Shown here piece after piece: positions 33,641-42,315 of a stretch of 64,000 bases of DNA. The stretch covers positions 1-64,000 of the IMG/VR virus record IMGVR_UViG_3300028388_003280; one strand, 5' to 3'. The position numbers were made by a program, and so were the translations under genes. The stretch is from a virus. Under the pieces are notes generated by a model. The model was not told where the DNA came from and ran no database searches. It saw nothing but the letters and a program-made list of their open reading frames with translations. Every line of letters starts with the position of its first letter. Position 1 is the first letter of the stretch.

Positions 33641-36115
33641 ATGACCGAGAAGCGTAAGGAGTTCTACCTTTCGAGGATCAGCTCCCGGTTCTATCGCAAC
33701 AAGTGTCTGCTCACGATGTGGGGCTACGACGAAAATGGCAACCCTGTCACCCGCAAGGACGAGCTCGAGGAGTACTTCTACATTGATTCCGCCCACCTCG
33801 ACCTCCTCGGTCGATACGATCGCCTTGAGACAGCTCTAGAGGCCAGGACATATCCAACGTTCGACGGTAAGGAAGCCGTCAAGGTCATCAGCCACAACTA
33901 CAAGGACAAGAATCTCCTCAAGGAGCACTTCGGGGAGCACACGTACGAGCTCGACGTACCTGCCGAGTTCAAGTACATCATGAACAACCACATCAAGTGG
34001 TCCAAAGAGCGCCGCATCTGCTTCTTCGACATCGAGGTGTTCCCACCCCTTGACGATAACGGCAAGGAAGTGTTTGCCACGCCGTCCCGTCCATCTGCTC
34101 CTATCACGGCAATCCAAGCCGGGTCGTCTATTGACGGCAAGATCTACGTTTTCTCGTGGCATCCCCAGCACACGAAGGATGTTGATGGCTTTGAGATCAA
34201 GGAGAAGGACAATGTGGTGTACTTCTTCTGTGAGGATGAGGCTACCTGCATCCTAGCATGGTTTGAGTGGCTCAAGGGCAACCACATCGATGTCATCACT
34301 GGCTGGTACTCGGCCGGATTTGACCTCCCCTACATCCTACGCCGCTGTGAGGTCCTCAACATTGACCCCTCTGGCATCTCACCTGCCGAGTACGCCAAGA
34401 CTTACCGTAAGGGCGAGTTCTGGCGCTGCTACATCAACGGCTTGGACCACATCGACATGCTTGAGGCAGTCAAGGACCTCGGTTACAACCTGTCGAACTT
34501 CAAGCTTGCCACAGCTGCCAAGGAAATCATCGGCGATGGCGAGATGGACAAGCTGGAAGAAGTCACGTGGCGGGATTGGCCACAAGACTATGCTGGCTTT
34601 TTGAAGTACTCTGTTCGCGACGTTGAGATCTTGATGGAGATCGAGAAGCGGCTCGAGATCTTCTCCCTCTATACCACTCTACAGGAGCTGGCTAACCTTC
34701 CTGCGCTCAACTACGTGCTCATGAAGTCTACGGTTGTGGACTTCTACATCCTGACTGAGTATCATGGTCGTACTGTTTTCCCAACCCGCATCATCCGCAA
34801 GCGTAAGAAGTATATGGGCGCCATGGTACTCGAACCCCGAGAACCTGGACTTCACCTCGACGTTGGAGTGGTCGACTTTGCCTCACTGTATCCAACATCA
34901 GTCATGGCATTCAACCTCTCACCAGAGACATTCATCGCAAGTGCACACGACGTCGAAGACGCTGGCAAGACGATTGAGCAGTTTCAGACACGTCTCAAAG
35001 AGCGAAATGTCAAGGTGGTCGATACTGGCCACAATGATGACCTCTTCGGCAAGCGCTACTGGTTCCTTGCACACGAACAGCGCACCGGTCTGCTTCCCAA
35101 GATCCTGAAGAAGCTCTACCTCCAGCGCCGAGAGCTCAAGGCTCAGATGAAGCAGCCAGGTGTGTCCAAGGACCACCTCAACGCCCTAGACAAGCACCAG
35201 CAGGCTATCAAGCTTGTTCTCAACAGCACTTATGGCGCCATGGGATTCCCCTGGTTCCGGCTCTACAAGCCCGAGGTCGCGGATGCCATCACGTACTTTG
35301 CTCGTCAGGCTTTGCTGCACGCCATTGACCGCCTTGAAGCGGCAGATATGCCAGTCATCTATGGTGACACGGACTCCTGCTTTTTCAAGCAGAACGGCAA
35401 GGACTACAACGAGATCTGTGACTGGGTAGAGGACTTCAATGCCACCATCGACGAGACGTTCATTTCGCAATACAACGAAGCCCTCGACGGTGAGTACAAT
35501 CTGATGGAGCTCGAGTTTGAGAAGGACATGGAGCGCTTCTACATGGGTGAAGCCAAGAAGCGCTACTATGGCATCGTCCGCGACACAGGCAAGAAGTACA
35601 TCCGCGGACTCAACATCATCCGCAAGGATGCACCAACCCTCCTAAAGGAACGACTCAACGATCTCGCCGAGCTCGCCGTCCGAGACGAGCTCACGTCTGA
35701 ACACCTCGTCGACCTGCGTAAGGAAGTCGAGGCTGCACCCCTAGAAACCATTGGAATCACCAAGGCCTTCAGCAAGCGCTTCAGCGAGTACATCAAGAAT
35801 GTGCCGCAGCATCTCAAGGGTGCCCGCTTCGCGAATGAACACCTTGAAGCGGGTGTCACACACCAGGACAACCCCTTTATGTTCTACATCGTAAGTAAGT
35901 GCGAGGATGAGCTGAAGCCCAAGGACCGCACCCAGGTCATCTGCGTCAAGGATGAGCAGCTGCCGGACCTGACAAAGCACCCGGAGCTCTTTGAGCTCGA
36001 CTGGGACACCTTCTTCCATAAGCAGGTTGTTGAACAGCTCGAGGAGTTCGATCACATTCCGTCTGTCAAGGCGGCCATTGCAGAATATGAGGAGCTTATC
36101 AATGTCACGGTTTAG
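33641..36115 (+). CDS. 43: Replicative DNA polymerase, family B (gp43-like)
   Basis: Main replicase with proofreading. 824 residues from ATG 33641 (T4: 898). Exonuclease motifs: FFDIEVF (128-134), GWYSAGFDLPY (221-231) and YSVRD (323-327). Polymerase motifs: A VDFASLYPT (411-419), B KLVLNSTYG (524-532), C YGDTDS (574-579). All catalytic acids are present, so it should be active in both functions. The usual C-terminal sliding-clamp hook is not recognisable (it ends AEYEELINVTV). GAGG precedes the ATG, one base after the dUTPase stop. It coexists with the family A-like protein at 23 kb. Confidence 0.96.
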   Translation: MTEKRKEFYLSRISSRFYRNKCLLTMWGYDENGNPVTRKDELEEYFYIDSAHLDLLGRYDRLETALEARTYPTFDGKEAVKVISHNYKDKNLLKEHFGEHTYELDVPAEFKYIMNNHIKWSKERRICFFDIEVFPPLDDNGKEVFATPSRPSAPITAIQAGSSIDGKIYVFSWHPQHTKDVDGFEIKEKDNVVYFFCEDEATCILAWFEWLKGNHIDVITGWYSAGFDLPYILRRCEVLNIDPSGISPAEYAKTYRKGEFWRCYINGLDHIDMLEAVKDLGYNLSNFKLATAAKEIIGDGEMDKLEEVTWRDWPQDYAGFLKYSVRDVEILMEIEKRLEIFSLYTTLQELANLPALNYVLMKSTVVDFYILTEYHGRTVFPTRIIRKRKKYMGAMVLEPREPGLHLDVGVVDFASLYPTSVMAFNLSPETFIASAHDVEDAGKTIEQFQTRLKERNVKVVDTGHNDDLFGKRYWFLAHEQRTGLLPKILKKLYLQRRELKAQMKQPGVSKDHLNALDKHQQAIKLVLNSTYGAMGFPWFRLYKPEVADAITYFARQALLHAIDRLEAADMPVIYGDTDSCFFKQNGKDYNEICDWVEDFNATIDETFISQYNEALDGEYNLMELEFEKDMERFYMGEAKKRYYGIVRDTGKKYIRGLNIIRKDAPTLLKERLNDLAELAVRDELTSEHLVDLRKEVEAAPLETIGITKAFSKRFSEYIKNVPQHLKGARFANEHLEAGVTHQDNPFMFYIVSKCEDELKPKDRTQVICVKDEQLPDLTKHPELFELDWDTFFHKQVVEQLEEFDHIPSVKAAIAEYEELINVTV

Positions 36116-36314
36116 TCGCACGCTACAAGAAACTGATCGCACACCGGAAAACATCACTCTTGGCCACAATGGAGAGCGATGCCAGCTCATCGCTTCCAGT
36201 GGGTTCATTCACAGAGTACACACACTCAGGAGCCTTGAATCTGGTCGCTTGTATACTGCCCGGGTTCGTGTCAAGCAACTCAAGACTGATTGGAAGCCTA
36301 GCCGTGATGCATAA
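36102..36314 (+). CDS. Small 70 aa protein overlapping the polymerase end
   Basis: ATG 36102 has GAGGAG seven bases upstream, overlaps the polymerase gene by 14 bases and shares its stop region with the deaminase start. The peptide MSRFSRTLQETDRTPENITL... has a C-terminal strand-rich basic part (LYTARVRVKQLKTDW). No motif recognised. The good ribosome site and tight packing argue for a real gene. Confidence 0.6.
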   Translation: MSRFSRTLQETDRTPENITLGHNGERCQLIASSGFIHRVHTLRSLESGRLYTARVRVKQLKTDWKPSRDA

Positions 36315-36879
36315 GAATTTGGTTACGTGTTCTTATTGCGGAGTTCGTTTCAAAACGCTTGCAGAACCTTCTGCGATTGGTGCACCATATTGGATGTGTT
36401 CAGACTGTATGGGACAGCACGTCCTTGGCACTAACATTTTCAAGCCTAAGCCTAGGCCGTCGTGGGATGAGATCTGCATGGACACAGCAATCAAGCTTGC
36501 AAAACGGTCTACATGCAACACCCCGAATAGACAGGTAGGCTGTGTCATTGTGACACCTGACTACTCCTCCGTTTTGGCCTGGGGATACAACGGGGGAGCG
36601 GCAGGGAGTGACGATGAGTGTGACTTCGACGCCGAGGTTGAGAAGGGCTCCCGCTGTCAATGTGCGCACGCCGAAATGAACGCGCTCACCAAGCTTGACA
36701 CAAATGGTAAGCGGGACCTTGTGATGTACGTCACACTGTCCCCATGCCAGCTTTGTGCGACCCTCATCGTCAATGCGAAGTGCTTCAAGGAAGTAGTATA
36801 CTTGGATGATTACCGCGCCGAAAAGCCCATATTTATACTCAGGCAGGCTGGCATCCAAGTGCGAAAGTATGGAACATGA
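36307..36879 (+). CDS. cd: dCMP deaminase with N-terminal zinc ribbon
   Basis: Converts dCMP to dUMP for thymidylate synthesis. 190 residues from ATG 36307. Deaminase zinc motifs are HAE (121-123) and PCQLC (146-150); the CMP/dCMP deaminase fold spans about 53-185. The first 35 residues carry an extra CxxC...CxxC pair (Cys8, Cys11, Cys31, Cys34), a zinc ribbon absent from the minimal enzyme. A longer frame from 36160 exists but its added residues are the shadow of the previous gene. It overlaps the next small gene by 3 bases. Confidence 0.88.
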   Translation: MHKNLVTCSYCGVRFKTLAEPSAIGAPYWMCSDCMGQHVLGTNIFKPKPRPSWDEICMDTAIKLAKRSTCNTPNRQVGCVIVTPDYSSVLAWGYNGGAAGSDDECDFDAEVEKGSRCQCAHAEMNALTKLDTNGKRDLVMYVTLSPCQLCATLIVNAKCFKEVVYLDDYRAEKPIFILRQAGIQVRKYGT

Positions 36880-37052
36880 AGACGATCACTGTAGCAGACG
36901 TACGATACATCGTCATTCGTGAGCTCGGCACTGACTCAGAAGCAGCATCGCGGATCCGCTCCACTCACGGTGGCGCCTTGATCCGTAACAGCAAGGACAA
37001 CACGTTCATGCTGTGTCAACGTATTGGGGAAGCAGAGTATGAAGAAGTCTGA
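36876..37052 (+). CDS. Small 58 aa protein after the deaminase
   Basis: ATG 36876 overlaps the deaminase stop (ATGA) and the frame ends at TGA 37052, overlapping the next gene by 14 bases. The peptide reads MKTITVADVRYIVIREL... and continues with a basic turn and NTFMLCQRIGEAEYEEV. The helix-first layout and the V-R-x-[IL]-[VI]-R-E-L element distantly recall the leader peptide of the following genes, so it may be a diverged member. Not otherwise recognised. Confidence 0.55.
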   Translation: MKTITVADVRYIVIRELGTDSEAASRIRSTHGGALIRNSKDNTFMLCQRIGEAEYEEV

Positions 37053-37320
37053 ACTGCGACAAATGATCCGCGAAGAATACCACCGCGCAACGGTAAATGA
37101 GGCGGTTGCCAAGCGCGCCAAGCAAATGCTGGCTCTCCGTAAGGAAATGGTCAAGCATCTCAACGCTTTCGACAGGGCCCATAGCAAGCTTGATGGTTAT
37201 ATTGAGCTAAGAGATGAAAAGGTCATCCGCAAGCTTGAAATGATCGAGAAGCGCGTGAACGACATCTTCGAGTATCTCGGGGATGTTGAAGATCTATTGC
37301 AGCAAATCGAGGAAGATTGA
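37039..37320 (+). CDS. Putative head-internal protein with MKKSELRQMIREE leader, 93 aa
   Basis: First of a run of genes with the shared leader. Residues 1-13 match the leader consensus and V-N-E/A (19-21) gives a probable prohead-protease site, leaving a 72-residue helical product (AVAKRAKQMLALRKEMVKHL...) likely to form a coiled coil. Start ATG 37039 is preceded by GGGGAAG; an upstream start would add five residues and hide the leader. Packaging into the capsid is inferred by analogy with T4 internal proteins. Confidence 0.75.
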   Translation: MKKSELRQMIREEYHRATVNEAVAKRAKQMLALRKEMVKHLNAFDRAHSKLDGYIELRDEKVIRKLEMIEKRVNDIFEYLGDVEDLLQQIEED

Positions 37321-37604
37321 TGAAGAAGAGCGAACTACGGCAGATCATCCGTGAAGAGATCAAGCGAGCCATCAACGAGAACGAGTGGGCTCCCGTCGAG
37401 AAGTGGCTCCGGTCATCATCCAATCGTAAGAAGCTAGCACAGCGAGTCAAGGATTCAGTTCTTCCAGGCGATGCAGCTTTTGGCGCGGACCCAATGGACT
37501 GGGGAATTCCGGGTTGGCTTGATTGGATCGAGTCAGACTACAACACCCAGCAGTATCTGCAGAGCATTGGACTTGACATTCCAGGAAGGCCGAACCGACC
37601 ATGA
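37320..37604 (+). CDS. Putative head-internal protein with MKKSELRQIIREE leader, 94 aa
   Basis: ATG 37320 shares its A with the previous stop and has GAGGAAG upstream; TTG 37317 would add one Met. The leader is followed by I-N-E (18-20), the expected cleavage site. The mature part carries NEWAPVEKWLRSSSNRKKLA and a C-terminal segment rich in W, D and P (DPMDWGIPGWLDWIESD). It looks like a small folded domain, not recognised. It overlaps the next gene by 4 bases. Confidence 0.75.
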   Translation: MKKSELRQIIREEIKRAINENEWAPVEKWLRSSSNRKKLAQRVKDSVLPGDAAFGADPMDWGIPGWLDWIESDYNTQQYLQSIGLDIPGRPNRP

Positions 37605-37921
37605 AAATTTCCAAGCACACACTCCGCTCCCTAATTCACGAGTGCATCAACGAGATGCACGATGAAATGCAGGAAGCCAAGGGCGACAAGAAGTTCGTCA
37701 TCTACTACAAGAAGAAGAACGGTAAGGATGCCAAGACTACTGTGATGGCTCAGGACAAGGATGATGCCATGGCTATGGCTCGACGCAAGCTTGCTGGCCG
37801 TTACTACGACCTCTTCGGCGCTCGCGAGCTGGATGAAATGACAACCACAGGAGATGTGGCCGGATATGACGCACCGATGGGCACAAAGCTTACTGACCTC
37901 ATCGATGATGAGGATGATTGA
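37601..37921 (+). CDS. Putative head-internal protein with diverged leader, 106 aa
   Basis: The N-terminus MKISKHTLRSLIHECINE is a diverged version of the shared leader (L-R-x-L-I-x-E) ending in I-N-E (16-18). A beta-rich segment (KKFVIYYKKKNGKDAKTTVM) follows, then a helix (DDAMAMARRKLAG). The C-terminus TTTGDVAGYDAPMGTK with a DDEDD tail resembles end motifs of small proteins in marine T4-like phages. Function unknown; head location inferred. Confidence 0.72.
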   Translation: MKISKHTLRSLIHECINEMHDEMQEAKGDKKFVIYYKKKNGKDAKTTVMAQDKDDAMAMARRKLAGRYYDLFGARELDEMTTTGDVAGYDAPMGTKLTDLIDDEDD

Positions 37922-37937
37922 GGCGCTTCGGCGCCTC
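37920..37937 (+). other. TTCG hairpin between small gene and peptidase gene
   Basis: GAGGCGC-TTCG-GCGCCTC, a perfect 7-bp stem in the 34-base gap, without a T tract. It may be a weak or factor-dependent terminator or an mRNA-stabilising structure. Confidence 0.5.
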
Positions 37938-37955
37938 TTCCGGCGAAGAGGAACA

Positions 37956-38462
37956 ATGCAGGTACCAACGGATCCACGACACCAGCTGTCTCAGAATTTC
38001 ACACTAGGTGAAATGCTCAAGAGTCAGACAGCGACCCGCAAGGGTATTGACAACACACCGGACCTCGAGCAGTTCAAGAACCTTCAGGCTCTGTGTCAGA
38101 ATGTTCTTCAGCCAGTACGGGGCATCTATGGCGTTCCGCTGATCGTCACATCAGGACTTCGTGTCCTCGAGCTCAACCGTGCAATTGGTTCATGGGACGG
38201 ATCGCAACATACCAAGGGTGAGGCAGCTGATTTTGAACCGCTCGGAAACATCGCACTAGAAGATCTATGGCGCTCGATCGTCCTCAGCGACATCCCATAC
38301 GACCAGTGCATTCTCGAGTTCCCACCCACTGGCTGGATCCACATCTCCCACAAGCGTGATGGAGATCAGCGCGGCAAGATCACCGTTGCCCGTAAGGTTG
38401 ACGGTAAGACCCGCTACGACCACTACACTCGTGAGCAGGTAGAACAATTTGATTGGGAGTGA
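37956..38462 (+). CDS. M15-type peptidase (putative endolysin)
   Basis: Zinc peptidase of the M15A/YcbK-like group, which cuts peptide cross-links of peptidoglycan. 168 residues. Zinc ligands His85 and Asp92 lie in SQHTKGEAAD, and His129 in GWIHIS; SGLRVLELNRAIG (66-78) is the conserved preceding block. No signal peptide or cell-wall-binding repeat, so release would need a holin, or it could act from the virion. The tail spike protein lacks a lysozyme domain, making this the best wall-degrading candidate in the window. Start ATG 37956 with GAGG upstream. Confidence 0.85.
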   Translation: MQVPTDPRHQLSQNFTLGEMLKSQTATRKGIDNTPDLEQFKNLQALCQNVLQPVRGIYGVPLIVTSGLRVLELNRAIGSWDGSQHTKGEAADFEPLGNIALEDLWRSIVLSDIPYDQCILEFPPTGWIHISHKRDGDQRGKITVARKVDGKTRYDHYTREQVEQFDWE

Positions 38463-38465
38463 CCA

Positions 38466-39848
38466 TTGAAGGCACGCTATCACAAATTTACTGGTGAGGT
38501 TCCAGTTGTCTTCGTCGAGGACGCCAAGGCTTTCATGGAAAAGCTTGGTGCTCCCGTAACTGAGGCAAAGGACCGTTTCGGCGTCGAACTCATGCATGAG
38601 GTCAATATTGGCCCACTCAAGATGCTCGTGTTCAGTGAAGCAATGCTGCGTACCATTTCTGGTTCCCGCCCAACACCCGTGATCGAGGCCCACCTTGCGA
38701 TCTGGAAGGGCCAGCAGAAGTATCCACAGAACGAGATCGCTGGGTTCAAGTACGCGCTCGCTCTAGCTGAGCGGTACAAGCGGAAGAAGTGCCACGAGTT
38801 GATCCGTCGAACCATGGCAGAAGCAACGGGCTATCACGCGGAGCCGATGGAGGTGGAGATCGTTGGTCAGCGCAAGGCTGTTTCCGACAAGAAGGTCGAG
38901 AGTGTCCTTTTTGAAGAGGGCATCCTCCTTGAGATGGGCAACACCAACCGCATCGACGTCAACGAAATCTACCTAGGCTACTATATGCTTGGTGGGACGT
39001 GGACGGGCTTCGTGAAGGCAGCCGATGCAAAGGCCCAGCTTAGGAAGCGCCGCGAAGAAATCACGCCCGAGGAGTTTAAGGATGAGCAGGGTAAGGCCAA
39101 GGTCATGGCACGCGAAGCTCTGAATTGGGCTCAGGCAAACGGATATGGTGGCGGCGTCAAGAAGGCTTGGTGGACCGCGCGTCCGGGTGACCTTTCAAAG
39201 GCAACAGGCCTAGATGTTTCATCTGCTGCGAACCCAACAGACACACTAGTCCAGTTTGGCGACGGCAAGTTCCTAGGGTTGAGTGCGAAGTCTGGTAAGA
39301 AGAAGAGCAGCAAGATCGCATTCAAGAACCCAGGCATGGGAACGATCGACAATGCACTCAATGCCGGTCTGCAGGCCGTGTTTAGTCGCGAGATTGACAA
39401 ATTCATCAAGAAGCATGATCTCTCCCCAGTAGCTGCCACCCGTAAGACTCAGATCCGCGATGACAGAAAGATCGAGTCTGAAGCAAACAAGGCTGGTTCT
39501 GTTGTCCACAAGAAGCTCAGAGATGAGCTATTCAAGACTCTCAACAAGCTGAACGAGAAGGCCCTGAAGGAACATGTCCTGTCTTATTGGATGGACGCGA
39601 ATGTTGTTGAGCCACCGTACATCAAAGTAACTGGCAAGGGTTCGGGTGGAGACTATACAGCCTCAGTTATGAATCCCCTCAACAATGAGAAGCTGACTGC
39701 AATTAGCCATGGCAATTATGAGCTCAAGAAGGTCGGCGACAATTCAATCGGCTTCATGGCTGATGGGAAGCGTGTCTTCAAGATGCGCTTCAAATTCTCG
39801 TCGCAGTTCATGGCCTCAAGCATGAAGCTTAGCGGTGACCAATGGTAA
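38466..39848 (+). CDS. Nuclease-like protein (possible PD-(D/E)XK fold), 460 aa
   Basis: TTG start three bases after the peptidase stop. A helix with VNEIYLGYYML (165-175) precedes a core where Asp259 (NPTDTLVQ) and Lys275 (LGLSAKSGK) are spaced like the D...(D/E/S)xK of restriction-type nucleases; KIAFKNPGMGT (283-293) follows as in phage proteins with this arrangement. Residues 1-60 contain a V-T-E/A sequence (31-33) that could be a processing site. The C-terminus (about 395-460) is beta-rich. Nuclease activity is an inference from spacing; catalysis is unproven and the family is unnamed. Confidence 0.6.
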   Translation: MKARYHKFTGEVPVVFVEDAKAFMEKLGAPVTEAKDRFGVELMHEVNIGPLKMLVFSEAMLRTISGSRPTPVIEAHLAIWKGQQKYPQNEIAGFKYALALAERYKRKKCHELIRRTMAEATGYHAEPMEVEIVGQRKAVSDKKVESVLFEEGILLEMGNTNRIDVNEIYLGYYMLGGTWTGFVKAADAKAQLRKRREEITPEEFKDEQGKAKVMAREALNWAQANGYGGGVKKAWWTARPGDLSKATGLDVSSAANPTDTLVQFGDGKFLGLSAKSGKKKSSKIAFKNPGMGTIDNALNAGLQAVFSREIDKFIKKHDLSPVAATRKTQIRDDRKIESEANKAGSVVHKKLRDELFKTLNKLNEKALKEHVLSYWMDANVVEPPYIKVTGKGSGGDYTASVMNPLNNEKLTAISHGNYELKKVGDNSIGFMADGKRVFKMRFKFSSQFMASSMKLSGDQW

Positions 39849-39859
39849 GGAGCACTAAG

Positions 39860-40165
39860 ATGAGAGAGAAGAAGAGACTATTAGAGAACGCAGGCCTCGA
39901 TGCCAAGCGAATTCTTTCAGAGGCTGACACTGTGGACTTCGAGTTCGACCTCGATGAGCCCGAGGACTGGGCTGCTATGGAGGCTGAACTGAAGGACGCC
40001 GGGGCCAAGATCAAGAAGAAGTGGAGTCGCGGTACCCGAGACTACATTACGGTTGAGATTCCAACCGACGCTCGCAAGCGTGCAGACCTATTTCACTGGG
40101 TCGCGAATTTCTACTACCAGGGCGACCGTAAGGACGCAGCATACGAATTTCCCGAGTTGACCTGA
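39860..40165 (+). CDS. Small acidic protein, 101 aa, before the NMNAT/ligase fusion
   Basis: AAGGAG precedes ATG 39860 by eight bases; ATG 39842 lacks a site and overlaps the previous gene. N-terminal REKKRLLENAGLDAKRILSE (2-21) ends in L-S-E/A, again a prohead-protease-like site, then an acidic linker (VDFEFDLDEPEDW) and an alpha/beta domain with RDYITVEIPTD. Unrecognised. It shares one base with the next start. Confidence 0.68.
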   Translation: MREKKRLLENAGLDAKRILSEADTVDFEFDLDEPEDWAAMEAELKDAGAKIKKKWSRGTRDYITVEIPTDARKRADLFHWVANFYYQGDRKDAAYEFPELT

Positions 40166-42012
40166 TGCCAAAACTAGTCGTCGTATTCTACGGCAGATTT
40201 CAGCCACCCCACCTGGGGCACATCGAGACGTATAAGGACCTGGCCAAGAAGTTCGGGTCCAAAAACGTGTACGTGGCGACATCTGATAAGACCGATCCTG
40301 ATCGCAGCCCGCTGCCGTTCAAGGTGAAGACTAAGCTGCTGCAGAACCTAGGCATTCCGGCGAGTCAGATTCTGAAGACTCGCCGAAACTACAATGCCGA
40401 CGAGATCAAGCAGGTGCTTGGTTTGAGAGACTTCTCTGACTTCATCTTCGTGGTGGCGGTCGGTGAGAAGGATGCTTCACGACTAGGCGGTGGGAAGTTC
40501 TTCCAGGAGTTCCCGAGATCAAAGAAAGACCTCCAGACTGCAGATCAGACTGGATACTACTTTGTCCGCCGCGGCAAGATGCGAAGTGCAACAAAGCTCC
40601 GTGATGTCTTGCGTCAGGATGAGCTCAGCGCGCAGGACCTCAAGTTCCTGATGCAGCAGACCGGTCTCAAGAAGCGGGGTGTGATGCAATTGAAGAAGCT
40701 CGTCGAACATCAACAGCGTAAGAAGACCTGGGGTGCACTACTTAACGGTCAGGCTGCACTACTTAGCGAGGGTGGTGCTGGTGGGCATATGCTCCACCCA
40801 TTTGAAGACCTCACTATGTCGTTTGGTGAGATGAAGAGCATCATCGAGGCCTCTTTCGACGGACAGCTCGACGTCGTCGCTAGCAAGGGCGGTGGTGACG
40901 TCCGCGAAAAGACTGACGGACAGAACCTGTTCGCAACGGTCATTGATGGTAAGGTCCGGTTCGCACGTAACAAGACACACCTCCGTAACCGTGGCCGCAA
41001 TGCCATGTCTATCAAGGACATCCAGACGAAGTGGGCAGACAAGCCAGACATCCAGGCTGCATTCCTTGATGGCGGCCGTGCATTGAAGAAGGGGTTTGAG
41101 TCCCTGCCGCAAAAGGTACAGGACGAGATCTTTGGAAACGGTGAGCGCTGGATCAACTTTGAGGTCATTTCACAGAAGAACCCCAACGTCATCAACTACG
41201 ACAAGGACCTGATTGTCTTCCACGATATCCAGGTCGTCGACATCAACGGAACTGTGACTGGTGTTGCAGCAAAGCAGTCTGCCAAGCTGTACAAGATCTT
41301 CGCAGATGCCGAGAAGCAGGCCGAGACCAAGATCCCCATCCAGCCCCCACCGTATGTCCGTGCCGCTACAGACATGAACCTCGACTTCGGACCTGAGAAG
41401 TACCGCTTCCTAGCAGACATTGACCGCTTCGCCAAGAAGTACGGCCTAGGGGACAGTGACACAGTGGGGGATGCGATGGTCACAGCGTGGAATCGCATGC
41501 TGGATGGTGTCGAGGACAAGTACACGGTCACCATCCCACCCGCACTTCGCCAAAAGCTCATCCAGCGCTTCGTCTATGGCAACAAGGCCTATCGTATCAC
41601 ATCGTTGCCAAAGGATCTTCCTGATGCTGCAGCCATCGACGCCATCAAGTCTATGGACAAGAGCTCGAGGGACATCAACAAGAGCATCATGGAGCCGCTA
41701 GAGCTCACTATCTTGGCATTTGGTACTGAGCTGTTGACGGCCATGAAGAAGTTCATCGCGGCGTCGCCTGAAAAGAGCGCCGCGAAGCTCAAGGCCGACA
41801 TCGACAAGCAGATCGCCACGATCCGCAAGTCCAAGAACGCTGAAGACATTGCCCGCATGGAAGTCATGCTCAAGAAGATCCAGGCTGCAGGCGGTTTCGA
41901 CAAGCTTGTTCCGTCTGAGGGACTTGTCTTCCGCTACAAGGGCAAGATCATCAAGATCACTGGCCTGTTCGCGCCAGTAAATCAACTCATGGGAATCGGG
42001 AGGTTCGGATGA
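40165..42012 (+). CDS. Bifunctional NMNAT-like nucleotidylyltransferase / ATP-dependent ligase-like protein
   Basis: 615 residues with two enzyme modules. The N-terminal one (1-155) is a cytidylyltransferase fold: GRFQPPHLGH (10-19) with the HxGH motif and SATKLRDVL (141-149) for the ISSTxxR-type motif, as in NMN adenylyltransferases. The second (about 205-615) shows covalent nucleotidyltransferase motifs: KTDG (249-252, motif I with Lys249), NFE (331-333), EGLVF (585-589, motif IV) and KGKIIKI (592-597 region, motif V). Between them lies LLSE/GGAGGHMLHPFEDLT (199-214), a possible processing site. Substrates are unknown; NAD salvage and RNA repair are both reasonable. Confidence 0.75.
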   Translation: MPKLVVVFYGRFQPPHLGHIETYKDLAKKFGSKNVYVATSDKTDPDRSPLPFKVKTKLLQNLGIPASQILKTRRNYNADEIKQVLGLRDFSDFIFVVAVGEKDASRLGGGKFFQEFPRSKKDLQTADQTGYYFVRRGKMRSATKLRDVLRQDELSAQDLKFLMQQTGLKKRGVMQLKKLVEHQQRKKTWGALLNGQAALLSEGGAGGHMLHPFEDLTMSFGEMKSIIEASFDGQLDVVASKGGGDVREKTDGQNLFATVIDGKVRFARNKTHLRNRGRNAMSIKDIQTKWADKPDIQAAFLDGGRALKKGFESLPQKVQDEIFGNGERWINFEVISQKNPNVINYDKDLIVFHDIQVVDINGTVTGVAAKQSAKLYKIFADAEKQAETKIPIQPPPYVRAATDMNLDFGPEKYRFLADIDRFAKKYGLGDSDTVGDAMVTAWNRMLDGVEDKYTVTIPPALRQKLIQRFVYGNKAYRITSLPKDLPDAAAIDAIKSMDKSSRDINKSIMEPLELTILAFGTELLTAMKKFIAASPEKSAAKLKADIDKQIATIRKSKNAEDIARMEVMLKKIQAAGGFDKLVPSEGLVFRYKGKIIKITGLFAPVNQLMGIGRFG

Positions 42013-42302
42013 GCAAGTATAAGCAGAGAATCAACGAGCTCGCGGGAACGGTCCGCGAAAGTTCTGGCAGTGCAAACCTCGAGCGTGTGCTCAAGAAGCT
42101 TGAAAAGAAGGGCGTGATGAAGTCTGGAGATATCCAGTATGTGCTCAGCAATGTATGGGCTGTTGAGCCTCGCAGCGTTGCGGACATGGACGATTTCCTC
42201 AATGGTGGCACTATTGGTGATGAGCCACAATGGCCAGCTGAGGAAATCTTTAAGGCATACAGGCGAGACGTCAAGGCCTCAACGCGTCGCCCAAAGTACT
42301 AG
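42009..42302 (+). CDS. Small protein, 97 aa, after the ligase fusion
   Basis: Overlaps the previous stop by 4 bases. It starts MSKYKQRINELAG, where I-N-E (8-10) is a potential protease site, although the upstream part is shorter than the usual leader. Residues 20-60 are helical with a positively charged face (NLERVLKKLEKKG). No family. Followed directly by a GTATTTA box. Confidence 0.68.
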   Translation: MSKYKQRINELAGTVRESSGSANLERVLKKLEKKGVMKSGDIQYVLSNVWAVEPRSVADMDDFLNGGTIGDEPQWPAEEIFKAYRRDVKASTRRPKY

Positions 42303-42303
42303 G

Positions 42304-42310
42304 GTATTTA
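42304..42310 (+). promoter_or_regulatory. GTATTTA box upstream of gene at 42316
   Basis: AGGGTATTTAAACC begins two bases after the previous stop and only five bases before the next ATG. If it is a promoter -10 element, that mRNA would be leaderless or start translation at a later codon. Confidence 0.4.
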
Positions 42311-42315
42311 AACCT

